Origin: Pachypanchax playfairii
Lineage: Eukaryota > Chordata > Actinopteri > Cyprinodontiformes > Aplocheilidae
Direction: 5' to 3'
Length of the DNA: 64,000 nt
Assembly: GCA_006937955.1 (NCBI GenBank)
Contig: SSNP01000006.1
Coordinates: 248,001 to 312,000, forward strand
Positions 52,901 through 59,847 of the stretch are shown here, in pieces. Both the position numbers and the translations under genes were made by a program. The notes below the pieces were generated by a model. That model saw only the letters and a list, made by a program, of their open reading frames with translations. It was not told the origin of the DNA and made no database searches. Within the stretch, counting starts at the first letter, position 1, and every line of letters starts with the position of its first letter.

Positions 52901-55900
52901 GAGTTCTGTAAAAACTGCTGGAGATTGTTAATGACAGCAGTTTAGTTTGAAACTCTGCTGGCGTTCTGAATTAAAGTCATGACAGAAAACACTGAAATCG
53001 TCACAACAGCACAGAAAACCCTGTTGCTGTTTCTAACATCCGGTCTGTGAGAAGTAGGTTTTCTTTACGGAGCAGACTCAGGCCTCCCACTAACTCAGCG
53101 TTATGGTGACTTATACTTTTCATGCACTTTATAGTATATGTTTTTGTGGTGCATTTTATTTTGAAGGCATGTTTACATAAAGAGACAAAGGTCTCATCTC
53201 TCACACATCCACAGTTCTCTATCAGTGCAGGTCTATTTGTGTTGCATGCCGCTCTTTGTCTTATCACGAGGCCACGCAGAACCAGTCCAGAACTCCAAAA
53301 ACAAACATCTGCTTACACATGTACTGTTTCGGGTTCCTGCTTTGTCATTTCATATTTACAGAAAGGGAACATTTACCAATTTGTCCATACGCGATACTGA
53401 TGAGCCGCTCGTTCACCAGTTTGTCCGTTTTGGGATTTCGGGGTTGTCTCTTCATGATGTCGCTCTCAGCTGCTTCGTAAGCCAGAGAGATGGCGGGTAC
53501 CTGGAGGACGGGAAACACAAATCATCACAAGTTTAAAGATGTACAACATGTATCCCGATTTTACACTGAAACGTATCTTTACCATGTCGGTTCCCAGATC
53601 GATACAGAGGATGGTGACGGTTCCCAGAGGCAGAGGGATGCTGGCGATGATGAAGAGGAGGAAGGGGGTGATCTCAGGAATGTTACTGGTCAGGGTGTAG
53701 GCGATGGACTTCTTCAAGTTGTCAAAAATCAAACGACCTGATAAGAACGTGAAATAAATGCACAAATATATTTGTTTGTACGGTCTTAATGTTTTTATCC
53801 TCCAGATGTTTAATGTTTCTACCTTCTTCCACTCCTGTAACGATGGAGGCGAAGTTGTCGTCCAGCAGGATCATGTCAGCAGCCTGTTTGGACACGTCAG
53901 ATCCAGCGATCCCCATGGCAACACCGATGTCAGCTTTCTTCAGAGCTGGAGAGTCGTTCACGCCGTCACCTGTCACAGCCACAATGGCTCCCTGCAGGAC
54001 AAAGGGTTCAACAAAAAGAATAAACTATGAATATTTTCACCCTTTGCAAACAAACGTTGGATTTAAGAATTAATTTTAAAAACTGAAAGTATAAAATACC
54101 CCGTTAAGAGTGTTAGGTACTATTAAACAAAATCTGAAAAGTTTAAAATATCTTTATAAACAAAAATATTACATGCAGGAAAGACTGGCAGTATCATTAT
54201 TACAAAATACACACGCATCTTTGTCAACTCATAAAAAGATGTAACATTTTCAGTTTACCTGTCGCTGGCAGCCCTCCACGATGATGAGTTTCTGTTGTGG
54301 AGATGTTCTAGCAAAAACAATTTCAGTGTGGTGCTTTAAGATATCGTCAAGCTGTTCTGAGGACAGATCCTTGAGGTCGCCACCGTGCACAACACAAGCC
54401 TTGGCATCTCTGGATATAAACAGGTAGAAAATGTTTGAATTTAAACTAGAAATAGTTAATTTCAAATGCAGAATTAAATGAGCCCCAGTACACAACCCTG
54501 AGGTTCTCCTTCAAACAACTTTTATATTTATACATAATTTGTTTAATTTTCAGTTCAATCAAATACCCACAATCTGTAATGAATATCAGTACCTTGGATT
54601 AACTTCATTGATTGGGATGTTCAAGCGTGCAGCAATGTCCTCCACAGTCTCGTTCCCCTCTGAGATGATACCCACACCCTTAGCAATGGCCTTAGCTGTG
54701 ATTGGATGATCACCTGTCACCATGATAACCTACCAGAAAAACAGGTTTGTGCTCTATAAGTTTAATTATTTTCTCACTTAAACAGTCAAAGTACAAACCA
54801 AAGAGCTTTAGTGGTGTATCCTAGGATTATGTGGCACACCTTGATTCCAGCGCTCCTGCATTTGCCCACAGCGTCGGGCACCGCAGCACGAGGAGGATCA
54901 ATCATAGACATGAGGCCGATAAAGCACAGGTTCGTGATTGGGAAGTTCACCTCGTCTGTATCAAACTCAAAGCCATTTGGGAATTGGTCGTCAGGCAAGT
55001 TGAAATGGCAAAAACCTGGACAGGGAACAGAGGGGCTGCTTCAGTTTCACTTCATCAATTTGCAAATTTAATTACCAGCAGCCGGCTCTTCTTACCAAGC
55101 ACTCGCTCTCCGAGGCCTCCCAGTTCGAGGTAGGCGTTCTGGAAAGCGTCTTTCATCTCTTCATCCAGCGGCTGCTCTTTGCCCTGCATCATGATGGTGG
55201 AGCAGCGATCCAAAATCCTCTCCGGGGCTCCTTTCATCACCAGCAGGTGCTTTGATTCTGCATCAGGTGCAGTGGTCTTGTGAATGGAAAGCTAAAAATA
55301 CAAAGAAAATAAATAAATAGCAGGCCAGTTTCAGCATTTCATGTTTTTTTTCAAAACTTTCAACTATTACCAAATAAAAATACTACAAAGTGGGTACATA
55401 TTAATTAAAAGGAAGTCCGATTTATGGGATCAAATCACCCAACGTTTCATCTGAAAAACGTGAAAATTTGAATTGAGGTTTCTGGAAACAATCCAAGCTC
55501 TCCTACCTGGTACTTGTTGGTGGAGTTGAATGGGATTTCCGCAATTTTTGGGGTTTTCTCTCTCATTTCCTGGACTGATCCGCAGCAAAGCTCGATGCAC
55601 TTTAGAAGTGCTGACTCTGAGGCATCACCAGCCACATCTCGCTTTTAGACAAAGATAAAAAAAATGTTAATCATGGGTAACAAAAGGAACTGGTGCAGTG
55701 AAATACTACCCTTTTCACACTCTCTTCCTCAATATTTCAGTTTTTTTCTACTTAATCACAAAAAAAAAGCTCAGAAAGAACCAGAATGTCTCTCTTCCCA
55801 TGTAATTATAGAGCTGATCAAAATATCCCATTTCTCTTCCCAACGTTCCTGCAACAGTGACTTAAACAAAAATAATGAGCATCAACGATTGAGTTGTAAT

Positions 55901-58900
55901 TATGACGCCTGCCAGACATTTACAGGTGAATAACACACACACACACACACGTTAACAGGATATAAAACCAGGGAAGAAACCAGGAGACTCAGGAGATCAT
56001 TTCAGAGCTAATAAAGAGGTGTGTGTGTGTGTGTGTGTGTATTGTGGGGGGAGGGGATCAGACTGTTTACACACTCAAGGGAACAATAGACAGAATAATA
56101 AATCTGACTGTGTAAGAGGTAAAAGACGAATGTCTAACTACTTTCTAATAATTAGAACTCACGCTCTCTTTCAGCTTGTGCTACACGAAGTCATCAGACA
56201 TGAAAATCCAAAGGACTGACGTTAAAACACACATCCCCTCTGAGACCAGCTGAGTTCACAAACTCACATTTGACTCTAATGTCAAAAAGCTCGAAATAAA
56301 CCTGCCTTCAGGATGGGAATGTTGCTCTGCTCTGCCAAGAAGACGGCTCGGTTACAAAGACCAGCGATCCTGGCCAGAGCCGCCCAGGTGGGCGAGCTCC
56401 TGTCAAACGAGGTGCCGCTCTGGTTCTCTGTGGTGTCGGCTTCGTGGATCTGGTTGTCGAACCACATGTGGGCCACAGTCATCCTGTTCTGGGTCAGGGT
56501 GCCGGTCTTGTCGGAGCAGATGGTGGAGGTGGAACCCAGCGTCTCGACGGCTTCCAGGTTCTTCACCAGGCAGTTCTTCTTGGCCATACGCTTGGCAGTC
56601 AGAGTCAGACACACCTGGAAGAGGATTTAGTGGGTCAGGTACTAATCAAGTTATTTTTGGAAGCTTTAGGAGACGTGCAACACCCAGACTCACAGTGACA
56701 GTAGCCAGGAGACCTTCTGGCACGTTGGCAACAATGATACCGATCAGGAAGATGACGGCTTCCAGCCAGGTGTATCCGAGGATGAGAGAGAGGACGAAAA
56801 AGGACACACCAAGGAAGACAGCCACACCTGTGATGATGTGGATGAAATGCTCGATCTCGATGGAGATGGGTGTGCGTCCGACTTCCAGGCCTGAGGCTAA
56901 GGTGGCGATACGACCCATAACGGTACGGTCTCCGGTGCTGATCACAATACCACGAGCAGTTCCTGCAGGAACAATCAACTCTGGTTTTTATTTTCCTCCC
57001 CAAAAGCCAATAATTACAACTTTTAGATGTGTCCTGCTTTCTCACCTTCAACACAGTTGGTGGAAAAGAAAGCAATATTTCTGGTCTCTAGTGGGTTTTC
57101 ATTAGAGAAGTCTGGAGTACGAGTCTGAGGTTCTGATTCTCCAGTCAGGGAGGAGTTATCCACCTGTGACACAAGACAACAGAAACTGATGAAAAACAAA
57201 AGGTCCACAATGAAAAAACTACAGACAAATGTTTAGATTATAAATAAAAGTCTATTGTCAGGTGAAAATATCAGACCTTGCAGCCGTGAGCGGAGATGAT
57301 CCTGAGATCAGCAGGAATCCTGTCACCACCTTTCACCTCCACCAAATCTCCAACGACCACTTCCTCAGCATTGAGGCTCTTCTTCTCTCCATCACGGACA
57401 ACCAGGGCTTGCTGTAAGATGAATATTTATAAAATGAGACATCAAGAAAGTTTAAACCATTAAAGTATTTACTGTCCATTTGCAATTATGCAGAGAGATA
57501 AACAAGCGGGGGCACCTGCGGGACCAGGTTCTTGAATGAGTCCATGATCTTGGAGCTTTTGGCCTCTTGATAGTACGAGAAGCAACCAGTGATGATGACG
57601 ACAGCAGACAGCACAACACCTAAATACAACTGAAAATAAAAATATTAAATAAAAAATTGTTCAGAATTTGTTTAAATCTTTGGGAATCAGATTCTGATTG
57701 TCTGGAGATTTCCTCACGTTATCGTTAGCAGGCTCTTCCTCCATCGCAGCCTGAATACCATAGGCCAGGAAACAGAGGATGGCACCAGTCCAGAGCAGCA
57801 TGGAAAACCCACCAAACATCTGCACCAAAACAGGACAGGAGTCTTTAGATCCAGAAAACATTTAGAATCTCCAGGAGTTGGATTGTGGGATCTTACCTGT
57901 TTGCAGAACTTGACCCACTCTGGGGTGGTGGGAGGAGGAGTCAGGGCGTTGGGCCCATCGCGGGCCAGAATCTCAGCAGCTTTTGTACTAGTCAAACCCT
58001 AAAAAAACATTCCAGTACACACAATATTAACTATTAAATCTGATTTTAATAAAAAACAGATTTCATCATCAGCCAGAAAACTCAATGAAACATATTTGAG
58101 TCCAGATGGAAGAATAGGTGCTGCTTGTCACCTAGCAACGCAGCATCAACAGAAAACATTGTCTTCATCATCAGATGACGAGAGGAAGGTTGAAGGAGGA
58201 GAAAAGATGAGGCAAGTAGGACTGTATGAAATCAGGGCAGGGGGCTTCTTAAGCTGACAAACGCATGCTTACGCACACGCAAAGCTTGGAGACCCTAATT
58301 AGAGGCACTGATTAACTATTCTCCTTGATCTTTGCTGCATGACCAGGAGCACATTTGCATGAGGATAGAGGACTCCTCAGAGCGTGGGATTGAATCGGCA
58401 CCACTCTCTTTAAGACTAAACACAGTGAACTGAAAAATGTGTCTCATCTTCTGAGAGTTTTAGTAAAAGGTCAGTTTTAAAATCATTAATTCACCGTTTC
58501 ACAATTTATCCAATATAGACGGAGAAGTTAAATTATACGCATGTCTGCATCCCCTCGCTCAGCTTCCTGCAAATCAGACTTTATGACAAACGGCATGCTT
58601 TTGTTTGTCAGCTTATATTATTAACCAGTAATTTATGATTTTAATTTAACTCTGATCTAATAAGTGAGCCTTCTGAAGAGCTCACAGTGTAATTGCAGGG
58701 ATTTTCCTCTTCCTTCACAAAGAACAAAAATAAACAATAAAAAAAACATCATAAGTATCAGGAAAACACTCCACATCACTGATGAGCCAAAAATATCTCA
58801 TTAACAGGTCAAAAACCTTTTAAGATTTAAGCTCCTCCTCTTTTCACAGCTGCGTTTCCATCATCTTGTCAAGCTAAATTTAAAAGGAACCTATTAAAAA

Positions 58901-59847
58901 CCTTCAAAAAAAAAAAAAAAAAAAAAAAAGGAAAAAGGAAAACTGATCAGACTTAAATATGTTCAACAAAAAATTCACAGATTAGTTGCAATTGTTTTAG
59001 GAAAAATTGTGTGAAACGATTGAATTTTTGCTGTCGATTTGACTTTTCTGTTTCCAGATGAGTGAAAATCGTCTCCCATCTCAGGCCCATAAATCATTCA
59101 TCTGTTAAATCTTACCTGTCAGACTCAAAGGGGAGACAAAGGGCAGATACCAGCAAACGGCGGCCAGCACGCTGCAGATATTAAATCTGTATCTGATCCT
59201 CATAATAAATGCACCAGTTAACAAAATTACACCTCGTGTGACTATTAAATCTCCAGGTGAGGCTCATTTCAGGTGTAACTCCTAAAAAACAAACATATGA
59301 TTTCTTGTTTCACTCACATTGGTGAGATCTGTCCCATATTTGCGATTGAGCTCATCCAGCGTCAGCTTGTGGTCGTCCTACATGAACATAAAGAAAAGCT
59401 ACCATCAGCTGAGTTTATAACACATGTATGTGTTGACCTTTTATTTTCCAATAACTACCTCTCATAAGCCACAATAAACATCTCATAAAAGAAAGAAATG
59501 AAAGAGACGAGAAGAAGACGAGAAGTTAAAGGAGCATTGTAGATAATAAATGAAAATTAAAGAAAAGTTTGAACAGGTTTTAATCTGAGGAGAAAATTCA
59601 ATACATTTAAAAGAACTTTGACCTTATTTTTGGATCTATTTTACACAGTAATGAGTATAAAACAGTAAATTACAAACTGACCAGACAATCGGAGGAAGAA
59701 GTCCTGAGGTGAGTGAAAAGCCTCGACACTCACCATATCCACTTCCTTCTTCAGTTCGTCCATGTCCTTCTCTTTCTTCTTCCCCTTCCCCTTCTTCTTA
59801 CCGCCCTGCTCGGAGGTCGCCGCCAACTCATACTGCTCTCGTCCGTC
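49931..59847 (-). CDS. atp1a1: Na+/K+-ATPase alpha-1 subunit gene, coding span without the first exon
   Basis: The gene encodes the catalytic subunit of the plasma-membrane sodium pump (3 Na+ out, 2 K+ in per ATP), a P2C-type ATPase that pairs with beta and FXYD subunits. Twenty-two exons give 1,021 codons; with the usual four-residue first exon the protein is about 1,025 residues, normal for the family. Motifs present in order: Lys-rich N-terminus, TGES (actuator), DKTGTLT (phosphorylated Asp near residue 377), KGAPE (nucleotide binding), TGDGVNDSPALK, SNIPE and CIDLGTD (cation binding), RRNS (PKA site) and WVERETYY at the end. The N-terminus and the INEVNP and PDDQF segments fit fish alpha-1 better than alpha-2 or alpha-3. 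Two exon-structure changes and one TM5 substitution are described separately. Exon 1 was not found. Confidence 0.95.
50091..50182 (-). CDS. atp1a1: atp1a1 exon 22 (TM10)
   Basis: 92 nt encode PNWWFCAFPYSLLIFIYDEI and RKLILRRSPG, with TM10 and the Arg cluster near the C-terminus. Confidence 0.93.
50261..50362 (-). CDS. atp1a1: atp1a1 exon 21 (TM9)
   Basis: 102 nt encode [20 protein letters not shown] and CPGMDVALRMYPL, with split Lys codons at both ends. Confidence 0.93.
50437..50567 (-). CDS. atp1a1: atp1a1 exon 20 (TM8 and PKA site)
   Basis: 131 nt encode TYEQRKIVEFTCHTAFFASI, VIVQWADLIICKTRRNSVFQ and QGM. RRNS matches the known C-terminal protein kinase A site. FFASIVIVQW differs from mammalian FFVSIVVVQW by conservative changes. 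Confidence 0.93.
50655..50800 (-). CDS. atp1a1: atp1a1 exon 19 (TM7 and beta-subunit contact loop)
   Basis: 146 nt encode [20 protein letters not shown], then the TM7-TM8 extracellular loop with INDLEDSYGQQW. The SYGQ motif in this loop is the known contact for the beta subunit. Confidence 0.93.
51135..51640 (-). pseudogene. 3' end of a LINE, minus orientation, inside an atp1a1 intron
   Basis: On the minus strand the frame 51629-51318 encodes QLITSAVTCWGRSIRVCDTR, RLNRLIRRAGSVMETELESL and PHHPLQNTV, the C-terminal end of a fish LINE ORF2 (usually ITSAVTCWGGSI..RLNKLIKKA..HPLH). The 3' end AATTTCCCTTCGGGGATTAA at about 51200-51181 is followed by (GATTT)n-like DNA to about 51137. The family name is not assigned. 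Confidence 0.7.
51239..51345. repeat. Three tandem copies of a unit of about 36-39 bp
   Basis: The words GAGTTCTAGCTGTGAACAGG and AAGGATCTTCTCTAGA recur three times (unit starts near 51240, 51276 and 51312) inside the minus-strand LINE 3' part. The third copy is slightly diverged (GGTTCTAGGTGTGGACAGG). Confidence 0.75.
51660..52800 (+). pseudogene. 5'-truncated L2-type LINE, plus orientation, inside an atp1a1 intron
   Basis: The plus strand encodes reverse transcriptase motifs in broken frames: DRTFSCVVVG, then SLSCGVPQGSILGPLLFSLY, FHLYADDTHIYV (catalytic YADD intact) and NFLHLNDTKTEIIVF up to a stop at 52043-52045. It continues in another frame at 52077-52622 with SLGVQLDSMLNLDRQI, ILASLHWLPVTYRVHFKILL and PRLWNLLPLQIRQASSLAVF. 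The 3' end is AAAGCGCTATATAAATAAAG (52759-52778), then (TTGAC)n. The endonuclease half is missing and frameshifts lie near 51725 and 52050. Confidence 0.85.
52801..53376. other. atp1a1 intron remainder
   Basis: No element recognised between the L2 3' end and exon 18. Plus-strand open frames here (53122-53536) are not supported as genes. Confidence 0.5.
53377..53500 (-). CDS. atp1a1: atp1a1 exon 18
   Basis: 124 nt encode VPAISLAYEAAESDIMKRQP, RNPKTDKLVNERLISIAYGQ and I plus the first base of Gly. This is the TM6-TM7 cytosolic loop. A 2,576-nt intron with LINE fragments follows. Confidence 0.93.
53583..53737 (-). CDS. atp1a1: atp1a1 exon 17 (TM5-TM6)
   Basis: 155 nt encode RLIFDNLKKSIAYTLTSNIP, EITPFLLFIIASIPLPLGTV and TILCIDLGTDM. 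The cation ligands in SNIPE and CIDLGTD are intact. The Asn of SNIPE is kept, unlike the Lys reported in the freshwater alpha-1a form of salmonids. In IIASIPLPLG a Ser replaces the usual Asn. Confidence 0.93.
53823..53991 (-). CDS. atp1a1: atp1a1 exon 16 (TGDGVND)
   Basis: 169 nt encode GAIVAVTGDGVNDSPALKKA, DIGVAMGIAGSDVSKQAADM and ILLDDNFASIVTGVEE. TGDGVNDSP coordinates Mg2+ at the phosphorylation site. Confidence 0.93.
54259..54409 (-). CDS. atp1a1: atp1a1 exon 15
   Basis: 151 nt encode DAKACVVHGGDLKDLSSEQL, DDILKHHTEIVFARTSPQQK and LIIVEGCQRQ, part of the P domain. Confidence 0.93.
54593..54729 (-). CDS. atp1a1: atp1a1 exon 14
   Basis: 137 nt encode VIMVTGDHPITAKAIAKGVG, IISEGNETVEDIAA and LNIPINEVNP. 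MVTGDHP is the conserved P-domain motif. Confidence 0.93.
54840..55015 (-). CDS. atp1a1: atp1a1 exon 13
   Basis: 176 nt encode FCHFNLPDDQFPNGFEFDTD, EVNFPITNLCFIGLMSMIDP and PRAAVPDAVGKCRSAGIK. It includes the MIDPPR hinge and DAVGKC segment of the P domain. Confidence 0.93.
55096..55291 (-). CDS. atp1a1: atp1a1 exon 12 (nucleotide-binding domain, KGAPE)
   Basis: 196 nt encode LSIHKTTAPDAESKHLLVMK, GAPERILDRCSTIMMQGKEQ and PLDEEMKDAFQNAYLELGGL. KGAPE contains the Lys labelled by FITC in the ATP pocket. The exon is one codon longer than the 193-nt mammalian form, in the variable segment after LSIHK. Confidence 0.93.
55507..55641 (-). CDS. atp1a1: atp1a1 exon 11 (nucleotide-binding domain)
   Basis: 135 nt encode RDVAGDASESALLKCIELCC, GSVQEMREKTPKIAEIPFNS and TNKYQ. 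It begins with Arg right after the Lys of the previous exon, which fixes the position of the GC donor. Confidence 0.93.
55933..55950. repeat. (AC)n microsatellite in an atp1a1 intron
   Basis: 18-nt AC run in the 664-nt GC-AG intron, facing a (GT)n run at 56019-56040. Confidence 0.85.
56019..56040. repeat. (GT)n microsatellite in an atp1a1 intron
   Basis: 22-nt GT run, complementary to the AC run 68 nt away. Confidence 0.85.
56306..56614 (-). CDS. atp1a1: atp1a1 fused exon 9+10 (phosphorylation site)
   Basis: 309 nt encode 103 codons from VCLTLTAKRMAKKNCLVKNL through ICSDKTGTLTQNRMTVAHMW to NRAVFLAEQSNIPILK. The phosphorylated Asp is in SDKTGTLT. The usual structure is two exons of 199 and 110 nt, whose sum is exactly 309. 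The exon ends AAG with a GC donor (GCAGGT) instead of GT. Confidence 0.93.
56694..56962 (-). CDS. atp1a1: atp1a1 exon 8 (TM3-TM4)
   Basis: 269 nt encode TARGIVISTGDRTVMGRIAT, the TM3 region FIHIITGVAVFLGVSFFVLS, and TM4 with IVANVPEGLLATVT. The PEGLL motif carries the Glu that contributes to cation sites. The donor is ACT|GTGAGT. Confidence 0.93.
57046..57163 (-). CDS. atp1a1: atp1a1 exon 7 (actuator TGES loop)
   Basis: 118 nt encode VDNSSLTGESEPQTRTPDFS and NENPLETRNIAFFSTNCVEG. TGES is the loop whose Glu directs water at the aspartyl phosphate during dephosphorylation. Confidence 0.93.
57277..57411 (-). CDS. atp1a1: atp1a1 exon 6 (actuator domain)
   Basis: 135 nt encode QALVVRDGEKKSLNAEEVVV, then GDLVEVKGGDRIPADLRIIS and AHGCK, the beta-sheet core of the actuator domain. 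Confidence 0.93.
57516..57629 (-). CDS. atp1a1: atp1a1 exon 5 (TM2)
   Basis: 114 nt encode LYLGVVLSAVVIITGCFSYY (TM2) followed by QEAKSSKIMDSFKNLVPQ. Size and splice phase match the family. Confidence 0.93.
57718..57819 (-). CDS. atp1a1: atp1a1 exon 4, second half (TM1-TM2)
   Basis: 102 nt encode MFGGFSMLLWTGAILCFLAY (TM1) and GIQAAMEEEPANDN, the first extracellular loop. The loop begins with Gln and ends with Asn, the pair at positions 111 and 122 of the mature enzyme that goes with ouabain sensitivity (rodent alpha-1 has Arg and Asp). The acceptor is GGTGCAG and the donor AAC|GTGAGG. Confidence 0.92.
57897..57998 (-). CDS. atp1a1: atp1a1 exon 4, first half (split exon)
   Basis: 102 nt encode GLTSTKAAEILARDGPNALT through PPPTTPEWVKFCKQ, ending exactly between codons at CAG|GTAAGA. 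In known vertebrate alpha genes this exon continues for another 102 nt; here a 77-nt intron follows. Confidence 0.92.
57999..59317 (-). other. atp1a1 intron 3
   Basis: A 1.3-kb intron between the 60-nt exon and the split exon 4. It contains a pure A24 run on the + strand at 58906-58929. No other structure was recognised. Confidence 0.6.
59318..59377 (-). CDS. atp1a1: atp1a1 classical exon 3
   Basis: This 60-nt exon encodes DDHKLTLDELNRKYGTDLTN, the cation-ATPase N-terminal domain start. It has TAG/GT splice borders and the same 60-nt size as in vertebrate alpha-subunit genes. Confidence 0.93.
59734..59847 (-). CDS. atp1a1: atp1a1 classical exon 2 (first one visible)
   Basis: The 114-nt exon encodes DGREQYELAATSEQGG, then a Lys-rich block KKKGKGKKKEKDMDELKKEVDM. 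The acceptor is TTCCAG and the donor ATG|GTGAGT. The Lys-rich stretch is the flexible cytosolic N-terminus known to influence the conformational cycle. A start codon is not in this exon; the preceding exon normally codes only about four residues beginning Met-Gly. Confidence 0.93.

Noticed and set aside
56313..57105. Plus-strand open frames over the atp1a1 exons (56313-56698 and 56695-57105)
   Set aside because: They are antisense shadows of conserved ATPase exons, which are long and stop-poor on both strands.
57714..57995. Single 93-codon minus-strand frame reading through the 77-nt intron of split exon 4
   Set aside because: After KFCKQ it enters intron sequence and then reads the TM1 exon in the wrong frame. 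Splicing at CAG|GTAAGA and GGTGCAG restores the exact family sequence.
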